64,000 bases of DNA from Wyeomyia smithii (lineage: Eukaryota; Arthropoda; Insecta; Diptera; Culicidae), in the NCBI RefSeq assembly GCF_029784165.1, contig NC_073695.1, forward strand, positions 104,526,255-104,590,254, read 5' to 3'. The first letter of the stretch is position 1, and the number at the start of each line of letters is the position of its first letter. This document shows, piece by piece, positions 1 to 10,370 of the stretch. The notes beneath the pieces are model-generated. The model was not told where the DNA came from and did no database searches. It saw only the letters and a program-made list of their open reading frames with translations. The position numbers and the translations under genes were made by a program.

Positions 1-742
1 TAAACGAAATAAATGCAGACTAAAACATTCAAACACGTTTTATAACCAGCCATTCAAGAAGCTATGATATTCAACTTAAAGGTAATGTAAACTGGGCCTT
101 TATATGCTTGGTTATAGCTTTGTTTAAAACCCGTAATACTTTCAAGTTGCACTCTCAACCCTTCCTGTAGTAGTTTTTACCTATTAAACTAAAATATTCT
201 AAATACATTTTGTGGAATATATTGTAACAAATTCTTCTGGAAATCATGAACCAAATTCGAATAACACAGCATGCTATAAAGTTTATATTCCTCCTACATT
301 TGAATACCCAAAATTAAATCCTTTTCCCAATTAATTCCCATCCTGTATGCAAAACACTGGTACATAGTACATACCAAAATACTATCAATCCTGATTAATT
401 GGTCAATAAACTGCAAAATTTGGTGGATGAAAAATTTCCCTTTAAGAAATTGGATGCTAGTAATTAAAAATAACAAAAAATACCCTACCGGTTTGACACC
501 TTTTATTCTCTTTATTTTTTGGATTGATCCTAACATGCCCAGCCACATCAGGCAAACGAAAAATTATAAACATGAAATTGGATTGGTCTTCTAATATTAA
601 AAACTACTGGTGGTTGACACTCAAACTATGCATGGGCATAAACAGGATCATCTTCTACAACACGCACGAACTTTCACGCATGCAACAAGAATTTAAGTTA
701 TTACTTTTTCTAACATCGTTTATTTTGTAATGTTTCCCATAG
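1..742. other. AT-rich upstream sequence, probable 5' UTR intron
   Basis: No coding region is recognisable. The right end, just before the COX6B start codon, is a pyrimidine-rich tract ending in TTTCCCATAG at 733-742, which fits a 3' splice acceptor 17 nt upstream of the ATG. The stretch is therefore probably partly an intron in the 5' UTR of COX6B, with the first exon to the left or outside the window. This is inferred from the acceptor-like motif only. Confidence 0.4.
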
Positions 743-759
743 CACTCTAACGTTACGAG

Positions 760-1011
760 ATGACTCCCCAACCGGAAACATCAGGCCTTCCGATGAAGAC
801 AGCTCCGTGGGATCCACGTTTTCCAAACCAAAATCAGACCAAATACTGCTTCCAGAGCTATCTGGATTTCCACCGCTGCGAGAAAATCAAGGGTCAGGGC
901 GACAGCGTTTGTCAATATTTCAAGGATGTGTTCAATGATATCTGTCCGAACGCTTGGATTGAGAAATGGGACAATCAACGGGAGGCAGGAACATTCCCTG
1001 GTAAAATCTAA
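760..1011 (+). CDS. COX6B: Cytochrome c oxidase subunit 6B
   Basis: Encodes an 83-residue protein recognisable as COX6B, the peripheral subunit on the intermembrane-space side of mitochondrial complex IV, where it contacts the dimer interface near the cytochrome c site. The diagnostic CX9C-X10-CX10C pattern is complete: Cys30, Cys40, Cys51 and Cys62, which form two disulfides in the helical hairpin and allow Mia40-dependent import without a cleaved presequence. The family signature FPNQNQTKYC precedes the first cysteine, and WIEKWDNQREAGTFPGKI forms the usual C-terminus. Length is normal for the family. The ATG follows a likely splice acceptor at 741-742, so the whole coding sequence lies in one exon. 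It converges on the LYAR-like gene about 1 kb downstream. A retrocopy is possible, but the acceptor and absence of a poly(A) tail argue against it. Confidence 0.93.
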   Translation: MTPQPETSGLPMKTAPWDPRFPNQNQTKYCFQSYLDFHRCEKIKGQGDSVCQYFKDVFNDICPNAWIEKWDNQREAGTFPGKI

Positions 1012-1998
1012 TGAGGCTACCCTGCACGGAAAACTAGGCTCGTTAAATTTACGGAGTGCATTTAGAACATAATATAATTGACATTACTGTTATATCTGAA
1101 ACTTTTATTCGTTTTCGAAAGAAAATCATTGTGTACTTTTGCATGCTAAATTGAAAATTTGTTCTGCAATATATGATTATTTCGTTCGAAGGTGATAGAA
1201 GTAAGACCTAACCAAAAATTCTGTAGTATTGTCTATACTTCGTATCATAGTTAGATTCGGAAATTCCGCAGATTCAAAAAATTAGTGTATTTATTGGACC
1301 AGACACAAACTACTGCGACAACTTTTAACAATCAAGTTTGCTGCCGTGATACAACATTATGACGTAGGTACATATTTGATTAGTTTTTCAATACGGCCCA
1401 AAAACGAACGGGTAACTTGTCACTTTTGTATAAAATGGTGCATACGTCATTTTGTTTTCTTGATTTTATGCAATGTACGAATAAGTAACAACTAAAAGAA
1501 AAATACCAAACGATGGGTCTTCGAATAACGAACAAATTGGCATAAGAACCCCATATTTGAAATAATGTCGCTTACGTCAGTCTGCGAGATTACGGCACTT
1601 TGAAAGTTATATATATATACTATCATGAAATACTATACTGGTATCTGACGACGGAAGGTGTTCCAAATAGTATTTATTAATTTCAAAGTATGTTTAAGTA
1701 AAGTTTTGAAGTGGTTATTTGCGTCTCTTTATAAAATGATTATCTTATACAGTGACAATTATGCAGTTGACACAGATCCCTTGCGATATTGTTGTAAAGG
1801 AGTGCATACATATGTAAAGTTTTACAAAGGTACTGGTTGGAGTAACAATATTAACCTCTCAATGGAATATTTTTTCTAACGCAAAGGTTTTGCCACGTAA
1901 ATTTAGATACTTTATATTTTCATAGACATAATGGACAATACAACCTCTGGAATTTTCTCTTACTTAATCAGCTTGAAACAAATGTTTATAAATTGTAC
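1012..1998. other. Intergenic region between convergent COX6B and LYAR
   Basis: AT-rich sequence between two convergent genes, presumably holding the COX6B 3' UTR. No canonical AATAAA is obvious within the first 100 bases after the stop; AATATA at 1070-1075 is a possible variant signal. A short TA dinucleotide run lies near 1608-1620. No coding similarity or transposon was recognised. Confidence 0.5.
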
Positions 1999-2004
1999 TT
2001 TATT
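1999..2004 (-). terminator. Poly(A) signal of the LYAR-like gene
   Basis: The plus strand reads TTTATT, so the minus strand has a canonical AATAAA starting 9 nt after the TGA stop codon at 2013-2015. It implies a very short 3' UTR for the minus-strand gene. Confidence 0.6.
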
Positions 2005-2012
2005 TGTTTACA

Positions 2013-2927
2013 TCAATCAATCAGTCGCACAGTTTCGTTATCCACTACCAGCCCGAGTTTAGTAACTGTTTTACTAAACTTGCGTTCAACCTTATCGCCA
2101 GCATCAACGCTGCATCCAACAAATTTATGATACTTTTTCAGTACCTTTTTCTTCAATTTGTTCAGCTTCATTTCGTTCCCCTTAGCACTCAGCGTGGTAC
2201 GGATTGCTTCACGCCATTTGAACTTTTCTGCTTGCTGTGAGTCCAGAATTTCACTTTCCACTATACTAGCATCCATCAGATTAGTTTGATCGTTCGGGAA
2301 ATTATCCTGCCGCTTTTTCTTCTTCTTTTGGGTGGGCTGCTCTGTGTCAACGCTATCAGTTACGGTTTCGATGAGTTTTCGTTTCGTGCTGCCATTCTCT
2401 GTGCAACCATTTGTTTCATTAATCTTAACTCCATTAAAATCTGAACCGTTTGAAGGTTTCTGAGATCCATTGTTATTGCTGCAATTCTTTACTTCTTCCT
2501 CTAGTAAACTCCAGGCTGCCTGAACGTCATTCTGTTTAATGTGCTTGGCAGAATTTTGGAAAAAGTTCAAGAATCCCTTCTGCTTACGAGGAATATTGTC
2601 ATTTTTACGAATCACATTGAATACTTCACTAACTCCTTTCGACAGGTTTTTCTTTTTATCCGTTATAGAGCGGATAGTATCGAGCCAAGCTTCTTGTTTT
2701 TTCGCTCCTTTATTTACATTCGCCTTTGGAACGTAGTCTTTACCAGAGTACTTTTCCGCTTCGGTAATACAAGATGTGTGGGCATCGTACGCTCTACCGG
2801 TGAAGTCCTTCTGGCAGTCCATGCATGAAACGTTGATCGTCTGCTTGCAGCGCCAACCATGCTTCTCGACTGCTTGTTTTTTCAGCGATTCTCCACAATG
2901 ATTGCACGTGAAAAACACCATTGTCAC
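2013..2927 (-). CDS. LYAR: LYAR-type cell growth-regulating nucleolar protein
   Basis: A 304-residue protein with the N-terminus of the LYAR family (nucleolar proteins linked to rRNA processing and cell growth). Two tandem C2HC zinc fingers are complete: Cys8, Cys11, His23, Cys27, then Cys35, Cys38, His50, Cys53. A conserved block at about residues 75-145 (QEAWLDTIRSI, then PRKQKGFLNFFQNS) matches the family. The middle is low-complexity and polar, with a lysine-rich stretch QKKKKKRQ near residue 200 that suits a nuclear or nucleolar signal. The last ~70 residues (KFKWREAIRTTLSAKG, then LKKKVLKKYHKF) match the C-terminal LYAR domain. The family start is normally MVFFTC, so the second ATG (2919-2921) may be the true start rather than 2927. 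It is intronless here and has an AATAAA just after the stop. Confidence 0.9.
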   Translation of the reverse strand: MTMVFFTCNHCGESLKKQAVEKHGWRCKQTINVSCMDCQKDFTGRAYDAHTSCITEAEKYSGKDYVPKANVNKGAKKQEAWLDTIRSITDKKKNLSKGVSEVFNVIRKNDNIPRKQKGFLNFFQNSAKHIKQNDVQAAWSLLEEEVKNCSNNNGSQKPSNGSDFNGVKINETNGCTENGSTKRKLIETVTDSVDTEQPTQKKKKKRQDNFPNDQTNLMDASIVESEILDSQQAEKFKWREAIRTTLSAKGNEMKLNKLKKKVLKKYHKFVGCSVDAGDKVERKFSKTVTKLGLVVDNETVRLID

Positions 2928-3320
2928 AAACTACTGTTTCTAACCACTCGTTGAGAAATTAAATTCGATCAAATCTAGAATCCGTGAGCAGATTACACGT
3001 GCTGTTTAGAAGGTGTTTACCTGTCCTGTGTTTACATTCAATGATTCAATTACAAATGCTTTTCTGTATGAAATAATCTAGTACTGCGCCATGAAACGTC
3101 ACCTGACACACGCTAAAATCCACACGCTGGGGAAAAACAACTCTAAAATAAGTATGATTAGACGCGTTTTTGTAAAATGTGGAACAACTCAAAAGACCCA
3201 AACACAATGGATACGTTGCGGCTGCGTTTGCGGCAATTTGACAGTTAACTCATACATTTTGGTTTAAATTAACGTCCTAGGGGCTTGACAACCTCAGTTA
3301 CATGAAAAATATTTTGGTAA
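2928..3320. other. Upstream region of the LYAR-like gene
   Basis: Presumed 5' UTR and promoter of the minus-strand LYAR-like gene. No TATA box or other clear core promoter motif could be assigned with confidence. Confidence 0.35.
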
Positions 3321-3322
3321 TA

Positions 3323-3513
3323 CACTGGGGTCGCTATTTACGCGGTTGGTTATACCGCATTTAAAAGATTAGATTAGATATATTCACCCTAAACTTATTT
3401 GATACCGCGTACAAACCATCTTCCGAATCGAGTAAAAATAATCCGCGTTATTGTAGAAATATCCCGTTCAAAAAAACGCATAAAAACCACCCGCGTAAAA
3501 AGCGACCCCAGTG
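3323..3513. mobile_element. MITE with TA target duplication (Tc1/mariner-like)
   Basis: A 191-bp element whose ends are inverted repeats: the left end reads CACTGGGGTCGCTATTTACG and the right end is its complement with one mismatch, extending through CGCGG. TA dinucleotides flank both ends (3321-3322 and 3514-3515), as expected for Tc1/mariner target duplications. The interior also has ACGCGG- and CCGCGT-like motifs facing inward. There is no coding capacity. Confidence 0.75.
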
Positions 3514-3575
3514 TATTATCCAACTTTCCATGAGCGGTAATAAGGCAATCCACGGTTGACGTTCCATTGCTTGTA

Positions 3576-3657
3576 CACTGGATTCTTTTTTTACGCGATT
3601 GATGCGCGTGTTAAATAAAATCACGTAAAAGAAGTCGCGTGAAAACAGAATTTAGGG
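3576..3657. mobile_element. Small related MITE or fragment
   Basis: A short element with degenerate inverted ends: the left begins CACTGGATTCTTTTTTTACG, and the reverse complement of the right begins CCTAAATTCTGTTTTCACG. TA flanks both ends (3574-3575, 3658-3659). The ACGCG motif and TA flanks resemble the MITE at 3323, so this is probably a diverged member of a related family. Confidence 0.5.
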
Positions 3658-3659
3658 TA

Positions 3660-4440
3660 CGTTTGTTATTGTTGTTGTTTTTCAAGTTGCAAAACTAAAA
3701 CACAACCGAACACGAGACCTGTGAGTGTCGGAAAGTAAATCTAAAGTGGTATTCTCTTGTTGGGTAAAGGATTGCCCCTCGCAATACTAAAGCAACCAAT
3801 CGGACAACTGTTGTTTTTCACGCTTCTCGATCCGCATTGCATCCAAGTTGCGACCGTTCGCACAAACGTGAAGATGTCAAAAGATGAAAACAAACTGAAA
3901 TCAGCTGATCGCAACTGTCTCGTGGATTGCCTTATCCCATCCCATACACTGTAAAAAATCGACACGTTACTGCCAAGTGGATTCCACTTACTTCTGTGCT
4001 AATAGATGAAACATTTCATATCTACGTGGAATACACTTGCGTTTCAGTTCACAGCACAAAAACAAGTGTCTTATACTTCGGTTTGCCATGTCATGCTTAC
4101 CAAAATCAATATTTTTACACTCAGATTTCAATAGACCTTTTCACGCCAAATCTCACCAATACAGGCTTACCATATGAAAACAATTTGTTTTCAACCAAAA
4201 AATCAGCTGATACTTGGTTTCGAAAATTGTTTTACTTGTGAATTCTCGTTCGTTCGTGTTACCCCCATTGACAAACTTTATTTCAGTTGAATTGTCTTCT
4301 TCTTCTTGTTCATGTTTCGTATACAGATCTTTGAATAGGTAAATAATAAATGAATTCAATTCCTAGTTGCATCCCGTGGTGGCGGTATAGAGGAAAACCG
4401 AATTCATTTCATCTTGATATTAGAGTTCCCACATTTGTAT
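3660..4440. other. Unannotated AT-rich sequence
   Basis: Short ORFs occur here, but none resembles a known protein and no inverted or direct repeat boundary was found. Confidence 0.4.
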
Positions 4441-4444
4441 TTGT

Positions 4445-5345
4445 ATTTTTCAATTAAAAACCCAAAATTAACCCAACTAGCGGTGAGACCCAGCCTTTCT
4501 CTTTCGAACTTATTATTTGTTTGAATAGATTTACATGAAACCTTCAATTAAGTTCGATTATATTCAATTGAAATAAGAACGTATAGGGCAGTCAAACTTT
4601 GAAACCACGTGTTCAATCATAATTCAATTAAATCCGATCAAATCGGTTGTGTGGTTTCTAAGATAATGAACTTTCGTGATTTTCACATTACGGTACATTA
4701 CAGACGAAGTTACAGTCCGATTACAGAAAAATTCAATAGGGTGTTATGAGGCAGCTAGACTTATTATTTGACACTAAAATTGTGGAAATCGGGTCAGCCA
4801 TCTCTGAGAAAAGTGAGTGAGCTTATGTAGTCTTCGGAATGTGTTTCTTTTCATAGGTGAATTCCACATTTTTAAATATAACAGCTAACAGGCAAAGTAA
4901 AAGTCCGATTGCAAAAAAAAATCAATAGGGTCTTATGGGACTACTAGACCTTCCATTTGACACTGATTTTTTGAAAATCGGTCCAGCCATCTCTGAGAAA
5001 TATGAGTGAGATTGAACAGCCTCCAGAAGACGTTTCTTTCCATAACTTTTAAACCACAAGTCTCAATAAAATTCAAAAGTTAAGGGTTTTCAGGTAGCCC
5101 GTTCATTTAAAACCAATTTTGTTCGAATCGGTTATGTAGTTTTTGAGATAATGATGTTTCGTGATTTTCACCTTTTGATACATAACCTCTAAACTAAAAA
5201 TTCGATTACAATGAAATTTGATAAGATCTTATGGATCAATTAGACCTTTAATTTGCAATTAATTTCATGAAAATCGGAGTGAGGCATCTTTCACAAGACA
5301 AAAAAATATAAAAGGAAGTTTAATTTCTACTAAATCGTACTCAAT
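4445..5345 (+). repeat. Composite dispersed repeat, copy A (3' truncated)
   Basis: Begins with a conserved block containing CTAGCGGTGAGACCCAGCC and then runs through diverged repeats of a module. The module includes a CAATAGGG(T)CTTATG-like motif, a line resembling GAAAATCGGTCCAGCC, and CATCTCTGAGAAA followed by AGTGAGTGA. Three diverged modules are visible (about 4690-4815, 4880-5010, 5170-5290), separated by a linker containing GATAATGATGTTTCGTGATT. The same series reappears at 8330-11735, which defines the family. No coding potential. The 3' end, with its CA microsatellite and terminal hairpin, is missing here. Confidence 0.7.
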
Positions 5346-7119
5346 TTAGATCTGTATAGAATGTTGCCTTTTCGCGTATTGAAGAAAATTGACTGTATTA
5401 TAATGAAAGGTACTCATGAATGTTAAAGAGAATTTTTTTTTTCTAAAATTGAGTGCTGCAAATTATTAATCAAAATACAGACCCCGTTCGATTATGGCAA
5501 CACGCCAGAATTTTTTCTGTTGCCCAAATCGAATCATGCCAAAAATGAACGGTTCTCTTTTCATGGCTTTTTTACTTTCTAAGCGGGCAAAGACGACATT
5601 AACAGTAGATATGACCACCAATAAACTAGTTTTAGTTCCAAGTCGTTTGAGGTGTCGCTTGATGAATTTAGACTGACGATTTAGATACTTGATATTACCG
5701 CCCGAGTAATTAGAGGCATAGTACTGCTTTGATCATCAATATGTTCCAGTCATTTCTCAGCATGCTTGTCATTCTCATCAGTATGTGAAAGGAGAGGAGA
5801 AAAAATTCACCGCGCACTTCCCTTCCAGTATGTGCCTGCGTGTAGCAAATGCTTTCACCATACTGCTTCTTTCTCACTCCAAAGTGTCTCAACCAGCTTA
5901 CAGAGAGATAAACACACTTCCAGCTCACCCCACATCTGATAGAAACAAGAGGGGTGAATTACTCTACAGAGAAAACGCAGAAGTGCACAATAGTGTCCAC
6001 TGGCGAGTAGTCCGGAAGGTGAAAAAAACCTACCGGGCAAAAATGTAGTCCTCGTGTAGCTACGAACGAATTCCACCAAAGTAAACTCGACCGGCACGAG
6101 CAACGCAGTCTTTTTTTTTCTCCCAATCTCTTTTCCTCTTCTGCCATGCTCAAGAAACCAGCTGTGAAACGCACCGCTGATAGCGCTGCAGTGTAATTAT
6201 TGTGCGTGATGTCCACACATGTGAGAAAGTACACCATAGTTCATTGTCTCGCAAGAGAGAGATTTCAGATTTCACCGCAGTGCGTTCAGATAGCTCAACA
6301 GATAAAAATCGTTTGTCGCTCTCTTCTAGCATGAGCGTATTGATTTGCTCTTTAGTGTGACGGCAGTTGTCTCTGCAGTGCAAGATGTTCTCCTGCACTC
6401 TAGAGGTTTACTGGGGAGAAAAGACAAGCATGTTTCTCAGGAATCGTTTTAACGATTCTGGTCATCCGCTTCGGCAACATAAAGAACCAAATACCTTTCC
6501 TTTGAAGAATGTTGAGCTCAAATTGGTTTAAAAAATCAAGAAAACTAAAAATGTATGATTAAACATAATCGCTCGTTTTTGGCACATGAGTGCCAAAATC
6601 GAACCGTGCCAAAAGTAAATCGAGCTCAAATCAAACAGAGCCTCAAAAGGATATATAAAACTATTGTAGTCCTATGTCAACTATGCGATCGTGTCTTGGA
6701 TACCATCCTCCTACTTTTTTCTCCAGCTGGAGGGCATCGAACGAAAATTTTCTTTGTTTAACATTCGAATTGTTTGGGTATCGGTTGTGGAAATTGGATG
6801 GAAGGTTAAAATACTTGTAATCTGTTGGTTTATTCTTGGAAACGCAATTTTTAATAACACACTTCTGTATTTTCACTCGAGCCGAAAACTCTAGAAGTCC
6901 ATGTAAAAAAACCCTACGCAACTGGCAAATCTTTCTCTTCTTCTCCTTCTTTATGACGTAACAGTGCAATGATCTATGGAAACATCCAATGAACTAGAAG
7001 TTTAACAACCTACATTAAATGTCAAATCTATTCGCCATTACCGCTCGTGGAAAGCTGGATAGGAATGTCAATGGCTCGAGAGGTTTCGACCAATCAGAGC
7101 TGAAAATAACGTCAAATAG
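5346..7119. other. Unannotated stretch, no gene recognised
   Basis: Several short overlapping ORFs exist on both strands around 5700-6400, where GC is slightly higher, but none shows a known domain. Motifs similar to TTCGATTATGGCAAC and AATCGAACCGTGCC recur at about 5488-5545 and 6590-6615, which hints at an old dispersed repeat. A 26-nt stretch near 7035 is an inverted near-copy of 3524-3549. Confidence 0.35.
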
Positions 7120-7228
7120 CATCCAATATGGGTATTTTCAGAACTGAGATGATATCCAGATGTCGCAAATCGACCCCAGTTGTCATTTTGAATAGCAAGA
7201 TTGTAACTTCTGGTTCTTTCGGTTGGGA
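7120..7228 (+). repeat. Solo copy of the ~125-bp tandem unit
   Basis: The sequence runs from CCAATATGGGTATTTTCAG through CGACCCCAG to AACTTCTGGTTC, in the same order as one unit of the array at 9453-10370. It is an isolated, diverged copy of that minisatellite unit. Confidence 0.6.
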
Positions 7229-7437
7229 GTGTTTTGTTACTCACCTGTCAGAGAATCATTGAAAACATAATAAGCTTAAGGGATACTCGCTACTTTTATT
7301 AGATTGATTCTAGCTAAATTATTTTTTTGCCTCAATTAAAATTTAAAATTTTACAAAACACTTTCATCGAGCAGAGTCGCATGCCACTGGCCTAGCGTGA
7401 TGGAGACAGTTCGTCACGGATGTCACCATAACCCATA

Positions 7438-7575
7438 GACCATTTTACGAGATGTTTCTGCATTCAATCCATGAATAAAATTTTGACAAAAAGCTCGGAA
7501 CCGCTGACATAACGCACGTAAAAGCAGCATCAACATCAGCAGGATCCGTGACACCTGTCAGTTCGTAAAATGGTC
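7438..7575. mobile_element. 138-bp MITE with TA target duplication
   Basis: Perfect 13-bp terminal inverted repeats, GACCATTTTACGA at the left and its complement TCGTAAAATGGTC at the right, flanked by TA at 7436-7437 and 7576-7577. The size and TA duplication point to a Tc1/mariner-type non-autonomous element. It lies inside a region that may itself be a larger foldback element. Confidence 0.75.
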
Positions 7576-7796
7576 TATTGCCCGCGGGAGATGCCATATG
7601 GCATCACCTGAAATTTTTAACGATGAAACTACATAATAAATACGGTTAGAGAACAGGATCGATTTTCAATATGTAATAGAGTTTGTGCCAATTGTGCATG
7701 TGGTTACTGAGTAATAAAAATTTGAAGGCAATTTTTTAAGGTGAAAACTGATATCTCTCCACGGGAATAGGATTAAGCATGGTGACATCCGCGACA

Positions 7797-8049
7797 ATAA
7801 TTCTTGCCAAACATGTGCAAAGGGCCCATGTGTCATATGCAAACAAGCCAAATTTTCTCGTTTTTTGGTTAAAGCAAGCGAAATCTACCCTTATCTATAA
7901 GTTTTGTTGATTAAAGAATTTATTTTTAATTAAACAATGTTATTTGTGCGAGTAGTTGATATTGTAGTTGTATTCTTTAAAAAACGTGAAATTGTGGCTT
8001 GTTTACATATGGCACACGAGCCCTTTTCATATGTTTGGCGAGAATTATC
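7797..8049. repeat. Foldback (inverted repeat) structure
   Basis: Left arm 7797-7867 and right arm about 7979-8049 are imperfect reverse complements over roughly 70 bp, for example GCCAAACATGTGCAAAGGGC against the complement of GCCCTTTTCATATGTTTGGC. The loop is about 110 nt. Weaker inverted similarity continues outward (a CTAGCG/GTAGCG motif near 7393 and 8250), so this may be the core of a larger degenerate foldback transposon of about 0.9 kb. Confidence 0.55.
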
Positions 8050-8986
8050 ATTTTCAATTCATTATCATGCGTGTCATGCAAAATCATGTATGATTGTGTA
8101 TCTTGCTTTTTTTTGTTTTTTTTTGCAAACAGAAATTTTTTATTTAAAAATATTATAAATTACAACCACTGGTTGCAAAACAATTTACGTTATGAGGTGT
8201 CACATGAATATTTTGTGATGATTGCCCCGCCCCGGGTGTCACCCAGTGTCGCTACGCCATTGTTCCATGCTGTTTTTTTTCTCGGTTAAGAGGTGCTCTA
8301 CCGACGACTGTGTTCCAACATCCTTCAACATAATTTTTAAAAAACCTAAATTAATCCACCTAGCGGTCAGACCCAGCCTTTCTCATTCAAACTTTTATTT
8401 GTAAAAATAGATTTACATGAACGCTTCAATCCAATAAATGTATATTCACTCTTGAAAAATATTGATGTTGTAATCTATACATATAAAAATGCAATCCGGT
8501 CTGTCTGTCTGTCTTATCCATATAGGCTCGAAAATCACCGAACCGATCGGCGTGAAAATTTGTATGTAGGGGTTTTTGGTGCCGATAAAGGTTCCCATGA
8601 TAGTTTGAGACCCCTCCCTTTTCTGGAAGGGAGGGCTCCCATACAAATGAAACATAAATTACTACATAACTCAAGAACAAACCAAGCAAATGAAACCGAA
8701 TTTGGCATGTGGATTTTTAAGGGGTAACAAATATGTCCATAATAGTTGGATGAAACACAAATTTCTGCACATCTCGCGAACTAATCAACTAAATGGAATC
8801 ATATTTAGCAGGTGAATGTTTTTAATGGTAACAAATATGTTCCATAATCGACCTCAGGCAACATTTGGGATTGTAAGATGGCAACTTCTGGTTTCTGGAA
8901 AACAGCCTGAAATGGATGATTCCCATTAAATATGAGTATATCTGGAACCAGAAAGATGCAGAAGATAAAAATTGATCACAGATACA

Positions 8987-9452
8987 CTGCCGGTACCCGG
9001 ATAACTGTCCCATAATGAAAAACAACATGTTGAGAAAACGGCGATTTAATATTATCCGTGAATTTTCGGATTTCCAGCAATTACACCCAGAACCAATGAC
9101 CAAAACAGTTTCATGGCAGCACAAGTTTATCGTTGAAAACAAATAAACATTGATGGAATTGGTTTTACGTTATACAACTTGAAAAGAAGACAAAATAGGA
9201 CAAAATATGCGGGTCCATTTCAAAAGTACTCGCATATTTTGTCCCATCCCATTTAAATTCAACTAGCAACCGGCAGTATCATTGGCAACGTAGATTGTAC
9301 TACAGAAAACTTGGTATTTTTTCCATGTTTTTCCATACAAAAGTATCAATTTTAATTTTTTCCCAGAAAATATGATAACAATTAAGTCGATTCCCGATGA
9401 TAACTCAAAAGTGACCGAAATCAGTATGGGACAGTTATGCGGGTACCGGCAG
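8987..9452. mobile_element. 466-bp MITE with 4-bp target duplication TACA
   Basis: The left end CTGCCGGTACCCGGATAACT and the right end are inverted copies differing at one position, both leading into TGTCCCAT. TACA flanks both ends (8983-8986, 9453-9456). Inner inverted motifs (AAAATATGCGGG at about 9203 and CTCGCATATTTTGTCCC at about 9227) repeat the same signature. The insertion splits one unit of the 125-bp array. Its termini match those of the larger element at 57507-58492. Confidence 0.75.
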
Positions 9453-10370
9453 TACAGTCCTGAATTTTAAGATGGTGACTTCCGGTGTCTGATAAACAGC
9501 CGGAAATGACCAAATACCATTCAATATTAATGTTTTCGGAACCAGAATTACGCCCAGATGACAGAAATTGATTTCACAGGCAATTTTAAAGTCCAAAATG
9601 TCAACTTTCGGCTTCTGAAAAACAGCCCAAGGTGACCAAATACCACCCAATATGAGTATCTCCGGAGCCAGAATGTTGCAAGAAGCTAAAAATTGACCTC
9701 AGACACCATTATGAATTGTAGGATGGCAACTTCTGGTTTCTGGAAAACAGCCAAAAATGGCCGATTTCCGTCTAACATGAGTATCTCCTGATCTAAAATG
9801 ATACACAGCAGCTGTAATCGACCACAGACCCCATTTTGGATTATAGGTTGGCGACTTCCGGTTCCTGGGAAACATCCGAAAATGATCGAATAACACCCAA
9901 TATGGGTGTTTTTTCAACCAGAATGACGCTCAGAGGCTAGAAATTATTTTAAATACCATTTTGAAATCCAAGATGGCGACTTCCGGTTTGTGAAAAACAG
10001 CCTAAAATAACCAAATACCATCCAATATGAGTTTCTCCGGAACCAGATTGATGCAACGAACTAACAATCGACCTCAGACACTATTTTGAACTGCTAAACG
10101 GCAACTTCTAGGTCGAAAATGACCGAATAATACTCAATATGGATATTTCCGTAATCGAGATGATGCATAGAAACCAAACATTGACCCTGGACACCATTTT
10201 GAATTTAAAGACGACCACTTTATGTTTTTGGAAAACAACCTAAATAACTAAATACCTCCTAATATGGGTATTTCCGGTGTCAGATTGATGCCAGAAAATC
10301 TGCTGAAATCGACCGAATACCACCCAATATGAATATATTCAGAATTAAGGCGATGTCCACAAGCCAAAAG
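9453..10370 (+). repeat. Tandem array, ~125-bp period
   Basis: At least seven diverged units. The anchor AAACAGCC (or a close variant) occurs at 9494, 9619, 9745, 9870, 9995 and 10232, giving spacings of 125-126 bp, with one shortened unit between the last two. Each unit carries GGCGACTTCCGGTT-like, CCAATATGAGTAT-like and CCGGAACCAGA-like blocks. One further unit lies at 8840-8985, separated by the MITE. Non-coding. Confidence 0.8.

Noticed and set aside
294..730. Short ORFs of 60-85 codons on both strands
   Set aside because: AT-rich random ORFs with no domain, in a likely intron.
760..1011. COX6B as a processed retrocopy
   Set aside because: A plausible splice acceptor precedes the ATG, all cysteines are intact, and no poly(A) tract or target duplication is seen.
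5710..6400. Cluster of overlapping ORFs on both strands, possibly a gene
   Set aside because: No recognisable domain and no consistent start or splice context; overlapping antisense frames are expected by chance in a higher-GC patch.
8426..8727. ORFs of 69-91 codons on both strands
   Set aside because: They lie in the conserved non-coding 5' part of the Helitron-like segment and overlap each other antisense.
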